Shown in pieces: positions 57,986 through 64,000 of a stretch of 64,000 nucleotides of DNA. A program made the translations under genes and the position numbers. The notes under the pieces were generated by a model. It was not told the DNA's origin. It did no database searches and saw only the letters and a program-made list of their open reading frames with translations. Each line of letters opens with the position of its first letter. The stretch's first letter is position 1. Source of the DNA: Tretioscincus oriximinensis (Eukaryota > Chordata > Lepidosauria > Squamata > Gymnophthalmidae); assembly GCA_022410635.1 (NCBI GenBank), contig JAJVDF010000215.1, positions 1,108,727-1,172,726 of the forward strand. Reading direction: 5' to 3'.

Positions 57986-58044
57986 TCTCCAAATAATATT
58001 GTTTATGTATTGGTTGTTTGTTATGTATTACAGAGGTCTTAGGG

Positions 58045-58515
58045 CAATGAATGAAAGACAACATTTGAGAGGTGACCTGATTGAGGTGTATAAAATCATG
58101 CATGGGGTGGATAAGGTGAACAGAGAAAAAAAAATTCTCTATCACACAACATCCAGACCAGGGGCATTCCTTGGAACTGATGGGCAGAAGAGTGAGGACA
58201 GACAAATGAAGGTCTTTTTTTCACCCAGAGGGTCATCGTCTTGTAGAATTTACTTCCAGAAGCGGTGGTGATAGCAGCTTGGATAGATTTAAGACAGGGT
58301 TAGATAGGTTTATGGACACCAAAGGTATATAACTATTAAGGTGGATCTTTCGAAACTGCCTCTGGGATGGAGCAGGCAGTACCTGTGAAATACCATTTGC
58401 AGGGAGTGGAGAATAAGTAAAGATTTTGCCTTCTTCTCTTTAGATTGTCCAGGTGCACACAGGTGGGCCTGTGTGTGAGACAGAATGCTGGACTAGATGG
58501 GCTCCTCTTATGTTC
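58045..58515 (+). mobile_element. CR1 LINE 3' end
   Basis: Encodes RQHLRGDLIEVYKIMHGVDK, YHTTSRPGAFLGTDGQKSED, then the LVEFTSRSGGD region after a frameshift, then the 3' UTR (cttctctttagattgtccag, gacagaatgctggactagat) and a short end tcttatgttctcttatg. Confidence 0.85.
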
Positions 58516-58729
58516 TCTTATGATTGTGCCTAGTAGATCTATGCAGGAAGCCTGTTTCAGAATTGGGAGCCACCGCTGAGAAGGCTGTTTGTCTAGTGAT
58601 AGTTTGAAGAACTGATATGGTCACCAAGAGAGCCCTTATCAGAAGGCATTTGATGGGCAGTTTACTGAATGGGAGAAAACACTCTGCAAACATTTATAGG
58701 GTCTTAAAAATCAATATTGCAACTATGTA

Positions 58730-58992
58730 TTGGGCCTAGGTGTGAGCCAGTTTGGTTTAGAGTGTTGGACTCCTATTTGGTAGTCTCCCAGTTCAATTCC
58801 ACACTCCCCCATGGAGCCAGCTGGATGATCTTGGGCCAATGACAGTTCTTAGAACTCTCTCAGCCCCTCATGTTTCATAGCGTATCTGTTGTGGAGAAAG
58901 CAACTAAAAGCTTTGTGCGCCCCCCTATGGTTGGTTGCTCTGAGACCTTCTAGTATGAGGTGGGATATAAGTATAAATAAATAAATAAACGG
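58730..58992 (+). repeat. tRNA-derived SINE of the squamate type
   Basis: Order: gtgagccagtttggtttaga (A-box region, with a small deletion), agtctcccagttcaattcca (B box), catggagccagctggatgat, cttgggccaatgacagttct, ctctcagcccctcatg, tatctgttgtgg, and the tail gaggtgggatataagtataa followed by (ATAA)n. This SINE type is a marker of lizard-like genomes in my recollection. Confidence 0.85.
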
Positions 58993-59395
58993 ATTGATAG
59001 CTATTATGGCGGACTTAGGGATGCCGTCCGCCACTAAACTTATCTCCTTTAACCTGGTTCTTAGGGATTGCTTTCTATGACTTCCCTCTAAAGAGCCCCT
59101 TATCAGGAACCTTGCCTTGATCTATATTAGCATAGCCAGGGGATTCTTTTATAGATAAGATATCACCTTGTTAATGAGCAAAGCTTTATATCTTATCTTT
59201 CTATCCCTATTAGGGTGTACTTTAGAGATGGCAAATAGACGAAAGAAGAAACACAACTTTATTTTACATACAAAAATAAGGATAAAGAAACAGTGTATCA
59301 TGTTCTCTGTTCTTTAACTGAATTGCTTTGTTTTACATGTACCTACCCTCATCTCTAGCTGAGTGCTTGGATACAGTATTAAGATGATGTTTATG
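58993..59395. other. No recognised feature
   Basis: Unique sequence. Confidence 0.45.
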
Positions 59396-59584
59396 TAGGC
59401 TGACCAGATGACCCATTTTGTGGGGGTGGGTGGGTTTGAAAACCCGGTTTTGGGATACCTCCCAGTTTTTTTCTGAGGAAACTTTTTTCAAAAAAAGATT
59501 TAATTTTTTTCCTCAGAAAAAAACAGGAGGCACCCCAAAAATGGGTTTTCAACCCCCACAAAAAGGGGTCATCTGGTCAGCCCA
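59396..59584. mobile_element. MITE family B, short palindromic copy
   Basis: TAGGCTGACCAGATGACCCA at the left and GGGGTCATCTGGTCAGCCCA at the right. The inverted similarity continues inward: gaaaacccggttttgggata / aaatgggttttcaaccccca and cctcccagtttttttctgag / cctcagaaaaaaacaggagg. So nearly the whole 189 bp is a foldback. Confidence 0.85.
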
Positions 59585-60019
59585 TACAGAACTCAAACTG
59601 TCTTTCTTCCTGATTAATGTAACTTTTTCACACAAGTTTCCTTCCCAAACTTGTCTAAACTCAGGGATTAGACCTCTAGGAACAGGTTAGTTCCTGCGCT
59701 CCTTGCTAATTCCCCATTCTGTGGTACTTCATATATTTCCAGCAATAAGCCCTCTGCAGCTTAAGCACTACTTTTCAGCTCCCACTGACTTTAGCCCCCC
59801 CTAAATTAAAGCCTATTCCAGCTTATCTACACTACAGCTTTTTCTCTAGTTCCCCTCTAACTGGAACCATCAAAAACTCTCCTTGGTCCTTAAATAAGCC
59901 TTCCCTCAGCCCCCAGCTGTGAAGGGATTGGCTGCCTCAAGGTTCAACTTCCCCTCCCATCAGGGAAACCATGGGTAGCCACACCCATTTCTGGGCTCTC
60001 TGCCTCCCTCTTCCTCTGG
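59585..60019. other. No recognised feature
   Basis: Unique sequence. Confidence 0.45.
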
Positions 60020-60330
60020 CATGGATAACTCAGTCGCTAAGGAATCCATCTCTCATCCGGGAGATTGGGTTTCAAGACCCTGTGTCAGATGTGGGGAGGG
60101 GTGAGTACCTTCCACGAGCCTATAGCTCTAGCCAATGCAGCTATTTGAAAGCAAGCTCTGCAAGAAATTGCAACTGACTGCAAGTAGATACATGGGAACC
60201 ACCACAGCCTGGTGGGGAAAATAGAATGTAAGCCTTCAGGCAAAAATACCCTTGTAAGCCGCTTTCAGTCTCTTTAAAAGGTGAGAAAAGCGGGGTATAA
60301 GAATCCAGTTCTTCTTCTTCTTCATTAGAG
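60020..60330 (+). repeat. SINE family S1, plus strand, best copy with tRNA-like head
   Basis: Head: gcatggataactcagtcgct, aaggaatccatctctcatcc, gggagattgggtttcaagac, with A-box-like TAACTCAGTCG and B-box-like GGTTTCAAGACC about 40 bases later. Body: gtcagatgtggggaggggtg, tatagctctagccaatgcag, aactgactgcaagtagatac, aaaatacccttgtaagccgc, gagaaaagcggggtataaga. Tail: (ttc)n. It defines the family; the other copies are 1.85, 13.3, 15.0, 27.4, 31.2 and 56.9 kb. Confidence 0.88.
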
Positions 60331-60344
60331 AAGTGTTGGTAATC

Positions 60345-60605
60345 ACATGAGAATCTCTTATGTTTTGAGGAAATTATCCATTCTCATATGAACTATGCTC
60401 CCTTGTGCAGAAATGTGCAAGAAATACATATGGCCCATAAGTGACATCATTGTGATGTCACTTCTCCTCCCTGCTTCTGAAAAGGGTGCCTGGAGTGATG
60501 TCACTTCTGGCCTTGGCCCAAAATTTCCCCATGCACGAGAAGACCCCAAATGCACAAGATTTTTGGGATACTGTCATGAGATTTCTGGACCGAAAACTCA
60601 CAGCA
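60345..60605 (+). repeat. Interspersed repeat family F with an intact 25-bp dyad
   Basis: catgagaatctcttatgttt start, tgctcccttgtgcagaaatg, the dyad AAGTGACATCATTG-TGATG-TCACTT (60439-60463: 11-base perfect arms around TTG), ccctgcttctgaaaagggtg, gatgtcacttctggccttgg, and the end aaaactcacagcactg. Confidence 0.75.
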
Positions 60606-61589
60606 CTGTGTAGCTAATTTTGATTTCAAGATCATCTCTAAAGAAAAATTAGCATTGTGGTAATATAGTCCTGAAATGATAAAAGAATGGATCACAGTTG
60701 TCAGAGGAACTCTGTCAAGGAAAGGTCTCTGCTGACTAATTTGAGTTTGGCATAGGCAGCATTTGCTACTATAGCAATCTAAGCCTTGAGTAGAAGATAA
60801 AAATAAAAATCATTAAAATTCACATCATTTTGTTTCCATTTAAAAGCTGCAGGTGGTTCTGGCCATATTACAGACCTTTTAACTGTATGAAAATTCTGCA
60901 TATGATAATTCTCATATGGGTATTGATCCTCAGTGGATCTGAATCAGGGTGTGGCTAAGGCAGGTGTGGCTTTGTCTCCTGGCAACCAATATTTTTAGAC
61001 CCAGTCCACCACTGCTGAGAAGTTATCACTGAAAAAGGATCTATAGTTTTAAGTATATGACTTGCAAGTTATTTTAAGATCCCTTTTTTTAATGTGTTGA
61101 AGTTTTTCTGTACAAAACATTTTTGAAATCTATGCCACACTATGCATCAGGAAAACATAAAACCCCCAGGGCCTGCATGAAGTCTTTTTCTGACTTGAAT
61201 AAGTTAAAATTCTGTCCCTGTGGCAAGCAACATAATGAGGCATTAAATGATCCAATATTTATCTAAATAATGTTTTCACATTTTTTATTTAATTATTCTT
61301 TTATTGTCTTGGATGTTTTCAACAATGGTTGGAACCAGTTCAGAGCTTTTTGAAATCAAGAAGCTGGAAAAACGTACGCAGATCAAGCTATGTGCTTCTG
61401 TCTATTGCTGGGCATTCATGTGTTGTTGGTTAACAATTGTGGGAACAGGCACTTAATCTTAGCCCTGTTCACACCTAAATTTTGATCCTGCTTCAAGTCT
61501 ACTTCTATAGAAAGAGAACACACCAAAATGGCAAGCTATTTTCTTTTGGTATCCTCTAATTCAGAAAAACATTTGGTTTTGATAATTTA
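60606..61589. other. No recognised feature
   Basis: Unique AT-rich sequence. Confidence 0.45.
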
Positions 61590-61640
61590 TTTATTTATTT
61601 ATTTTTAGTACTTTTATCCCGCCCTTCACGATAATGTGGG
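61590..61640 (+). repeat. (TTTA)n with LINE-tail-like motif
   Basis: tttatttatttatttatttt then acttttatcccgcccttcac. Confidence 0.7.
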
Positions 61641-61730
61641 GGAAAATATTATTCATGTTCCTTCTACTCTGAAAGGCGGATTAAAGATGGATTAAGACTT
61701 AGATGTGAACACAACCATAGGCTAAAGTGG

Positions 61731-62335
61731 TCTTTGAGTGGTCTGGAAACCATGTTCTGTGAGGAACAGTTAAAAAGAAGTCTGTGAGGAGGCCTGCTAG
61801 TTGTTTACAAATATCTGAAGGTTTGTCACACAACAGAGGGATCAGCATTGGAGCATAAGAACATAAAAGGAGCCCTGCTGTATCCCATTTAGTCCAGCAT
61901 TCTGTCCCACACAGTGGCCCACCAATTTCACCTAGGCAGTCTGGAACAGAAGAAGGCAAAATCTTCAACTGTTCTCGACACCCTGTAAAAGGCATTTCAG
62001 GAATACTGGCTGTTGCTCCATCTCAGAGGTAACATCAAAACATCNTTCCTAGTAGTATTCTTATTGGCACATGGAAGGACTAGAAACAATGCAAGGAAAC
62101 TGCAAAGAAGCAGATTTAGATTAGATATCAGAAAAGAACTTTCTGAGAATAAGGATGATAAAGCAGTTGAACAGTATGCCACACAACGTGGTCAGTTTTC
62201 CTGTACTGGGAGTCTTCAAACAGAGACTACAGCCATCTGTCTGGAATGGTCTAGTAAATCCGGCATTGAGCTGAAGGTTGGACCCAATGGCCCTGAAGGT
62301 CCCTTCCAACTCTGATTCTAAATGGGACACAAGCC
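61731..62335 (+). mobile_element. CR1 LINE 3' end, split by a second CR1
   Basis: First part encodes SGLETMFCEEQLKRSL and the RGGLLVVYKYLKVCHTTEGS region; second part (from about 62060) encodes LAHGRTRNNARKLQRSRFRL and DIRKELSENKDDKAVEQYAT, then the 3' UTR tgaaggttggacccaatggc, cctgaaggtcccttccaact. Same subfamily as the 36-37 kb CR1. The terminal microsatellite is reduced to ctctgattcta. Confidence 0.85.
61852..62055 (-). mobile_element. CR1 LINE 3' UTR inserted in another CR1, minus strand
   Basis: cataagaacataaaaggagc, ccatttagtccagcattctg, tcccacacagtggcccacca, gctgttgctccatctcagag, ggtaacatcaaaacatc. It interrupts the host CR1 exactly between atcagcattgg and attggcacatggaagg. Confidence 0.85.
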
Positions 62336-62832
62336 TAATNGGGCATTTTGTATTTTTTTACATCTGTAATTTCTTTCTTTCTGTTCCATGGAAAACATGC
62401 TCTGTCTTTGCACCATACTGCTTCTGGAGATTACAAGACTCTTGATCAGTTCTCCTGAGTAGTTAAGGACACATAGGTTATATATGATGAACTTGCAAGC
62501 TTCTGCCTTCTTCATTCAACCCTACAGGCAGCATTCATCTAAGCCTGTAATGCTGTAGAAATTTTGACACTCTAAAGTTGATTGGATTTACTCTATGGCT
62601 GGTCTCCCTGGGGGAACCAGACTTCTCAAAGCTAAGCGTGAAAGGAACCCTCCCACAAGAATTTGTAAGGCCGTAAGTGGTTGGAAGGCAATAGAGGTAG
62701 CTGTTAAGTTATTACAAAACTTCTGAATTAGATCCTAATTGGGAAGCCTGGTGGAAAAACCTTCTGATAGGGTAATTGAACTTGTCCAATGTGATCCTCA
62801 TTCAGAAAAAGCATTCCCAGAAAGAAATGGAG
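62336..62832. other. No recognised feature
   Basis: Unique sequence between the CR1 and the tRNA gene. Confidence 0.45.
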
Positions 62833-62837
62833 AAAAA
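62833..62837 (-). terminator. RNA polymerase III terminator (T5)
   Basis: Five T residues on the minus strand, seven bases past the tRNA 3' end, as polymerase III needs. Confidence 0.85.
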
Positions 62838-62844
62838 GAGCTTA

Positions 62845-62916
62845 TTCCCATACCGGGAGTCGAACCCGGGCCGCCTGGGTGAAAACCAGGAATCCTAACC
62901 GCTAGACCATATGGGA
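62845..62916 (-). tRNA. tRNA-Glu (anticodon TTC)
   Basis: Brings glutamate to GAA codons (and GAG by wobble) in cytosolic translation. The 72-base gene starts TCCCATATGGTCTAGCGGTT on the minus strand. The acceptor stem pairs TCCCATA with TATGGGA; the anticodon stem CCTGG/CCAGG encloses the loop TTTTCAC with anticodon TTC at plus positions 62881-62883; the T arm is CCGGG-TTCGACT-CCCGG. A box TAGCGGTTAGG (62894-62904) and B box GGTTCGACTCC (62856-62866) are both consensus-like. No intron, no encoded CCA, no mismatch in any stem that I can see, and a T5 terminator follows. Unlike a SINE head, the whole cloverleaf is intact, so it is probably functional. Confidence 0.97.
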
Positions 62917-63099
62917 AGGCATGCTGCTGTCCTTGCTTCCACTGAGGTCAACACTAAAAAAGCAGCTTGGATTTGCTCGTGCCTGCCACCTATCGGAAAT
63001 TGCCTGCAAATCTCAGTATCTGTCTATTCAGGACTATCGACTTTAATTCTACATACTAACATTCGTCTCACTTCAGCACTGGTCTTCTTGTTCCTCTTT

Positions 63100-63420
63100 A
63101 GGGGGGAATTAGAAGGTTTTCCTCACAAGGATCTTGTTAAAAGTGTATTGACCACAGCTAAATTTCATATAGCTCTGAAATGGAAAACTGCTTCTTTGCT
63201 CTCGAAAGACTCCTGGCTTAGAAGGGTTTGGTCTTTACTGTTAAATGAACTGACCCAGGAGCAAAAGAGTACTAGTCTATGCAGGGTCAGACCTTTATTT
63301 TTAAAGACCTTTTTGTGGTTAAATGGGCTCCGTTTATTAGGGCTGCCTGCCAGGACATTTCTCTCCGTTCTCACGAGCCTTTGGCCTCAAGGTTTTCGGA
63401 TCAGAAACTGAACAAATATT
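63100..63420 (+). pseudogene. Possible L1-type ORF2 C-terminal fragment
   Basis: Reads DLVKSVLTTAKFHIALKWKT, then SKDSWLRRVWSLLLNELTQE. The pattern A+..IA..WK......WL..VW......E.LT is the usual segment near the end of L1 ORF2. The cysteine motif is not visible upstream. The rest of the open frame (62911-63411) runs over the tRNA gene and is not meaningful. Confidence 0.5.
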
Positions 63421-63495
63421 TCCCTTACATCCCATTGGTGATGCCTCAACAACGTTGGAGCCTGGATTCATAAGGGGTGGGTGGGGGGGTGGGCC

Positions 63496-63655
63496 CCAGC
63501 CCCTTGTTCATTCTTGTTGCCCTTTTATGCCCTTTCTGCAGCTCCACAACACTGTATCTTTTTTTGTTAAGATGTGTGATCAGAATTGAACACAGTATTC
63601 CAAATAACACTTGCCAACTTATTTTAAATCCCCGTCCTAATTATCCCTAGGAAGT
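63496..63655 (-). repeat. CR1 LINE ORF2 fragment, minus strand
   Basis: ttgttcattcttgttgccct, ctttctgcagctccacaaca, gatcagaattgaacacagta, ttccaaata: the reverse of the RPHLEYCVQF and LEQIQKRVTRM-encoding stretch seen in the long CR1. Confidence 0.75.
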
Positions 63656-63664
63656 GAGCTTAAG

Positions 63665-63832
63665 TAGGCTGACCAGATGACCCCTTTTGGGTCGGGGTGG
63701 GGGGGTTGAAAACCCGGTTTTGGGATGCCTCCCAGTATTTTCTGAGGAAATTTTTAAAAAAATAATATTTTGTTTCGAAAAATATTTTGTTTTTTTATTT
63801 GTTTTTCCTCAGAAAAAACCGGGAGGCACCCC
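63665..63832. mobile_element. MITE family B, cut off by the assembly gap
   Basis: TAGGCTGACCAGATGACCCC, gaaaacccggttttgggatg, cctcccagtattttctgagg, then cctcagaaaaaaccgggagg on the way back out; the right terminus is missing in the gap. Confidence 0.85.
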
Positions 63833-64000
63833 NNNNNNNNNNNNNNNNNNNNNNNNNNNNNNNNNNNNNNNNNNNNNNNNNNNNNNNNNNNNNNNNNNNN
63901 NNNNNNNNNNNNNNNNNNNNNNNNNNNNNNNNNNNNNNNNNNNNNNNNNNNNNNNNNNNNNNNNNNNNNNNNNNNNNNNNNNNNNNNNNNNNNNNNNNNN
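63833..64000. other. Assembly gap (n)
   Basis: Continuous n to the window end. It begins inside the right arm of a near-palindromic MITE, a likely cause of the break. Confidence 0.99.

Noticed and set aside
1..64000. Endogenous retrovirus or other viral insertion
   Set aside because: I saw no paired LTRs, primer-binding site, gag/pol/env motifs or other viral signature; all reverse transcriptase traces fit LINE clades.

Overview
This window reads as vertebrate nuclear DNA, most probably from a squamate reptile (a lizard, possibly a gecko; the species cannot be fixed by eye). The pointers are many CR1 LINE fragments of two 3'-end types, L2-type and L1-type LINE remnants, Tc1/mariner and hAT DNA transposons with short non-autonomous derivatives, and tRNA-headed SINEs of the kind common in lizards. 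There is no operon structure, no dense coding and no prokaryotic feature. Single n characters are scattered through the sequence, and the window ends in an assembly gap from 63833.

No complete host protein-coding gene is supported. The only intact functional gene is tRNA-Glu(TTC) on the minus strand at 62845-62916, with good A and B boxes and a T5 terminator. The best sign of a host protein-coding or lncRNA gene is a CpG-rich island at about 44290-44830. It holds a minus-strand candidate first exon with a strong Kozak ATG and a consensus splice donor at 44471/44470. If that is real, much of positions 1-44470 could be the first intron of a minus-strand gene, which would fit the lack of other exons.

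Layout. 0-3.6 kb: a Tc1 relic carrying an inserted TA-flanked MITE, a SINE, a 69-bp Tc1-derived MITE and CR1 fragments. 3.6-12 kb: foldback repeats, a CR1 3' end on the minus strand and an R4/Dong-like LINE tail. 12-19 kb: a repeat split by CR1, two SINEs and a CR1 fragment. 19-21.5 kb: a hAT element, a minus-strand L1 ORF2 end and a mariner-like MITE. 21.5-35 kb: mostly unique sequence with isolated SINEs, CR1, a degenerate ~30-bp tandem repeat and a hAT MITE with a perfect 8-bp target duplication. 35.7-40.6 kb: the best preserved LINE (CR1 with an almost complete reverse transcriptase and one frameshift), a reverse CR1 holding a hairpin element, and an L2 relic. 41-46 kb: three copies of a palindromic repeat around the CpG island. 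46-50 kb: several MITE and hAT insertions. 50-59 kb: L1 split by CR1, L2 ends, and a SINE expanded by a chimeric 116-bp tandem array. 59-64 kb: MITEs, SINEs, CR1 nested in CR1, the tRNA gene, and a MITE that runs into the gap.

The genes do not work together in a pathway. The content is layered transposon insertions, several of which can be ordered in time from nesting and target-site duplications. I found no convincing new biological system. The most unusual items are the foldback repeat families, the hAT MITE with hairpins within hairpins, and the 116-bp array made from pieces of two unrelated repeats.
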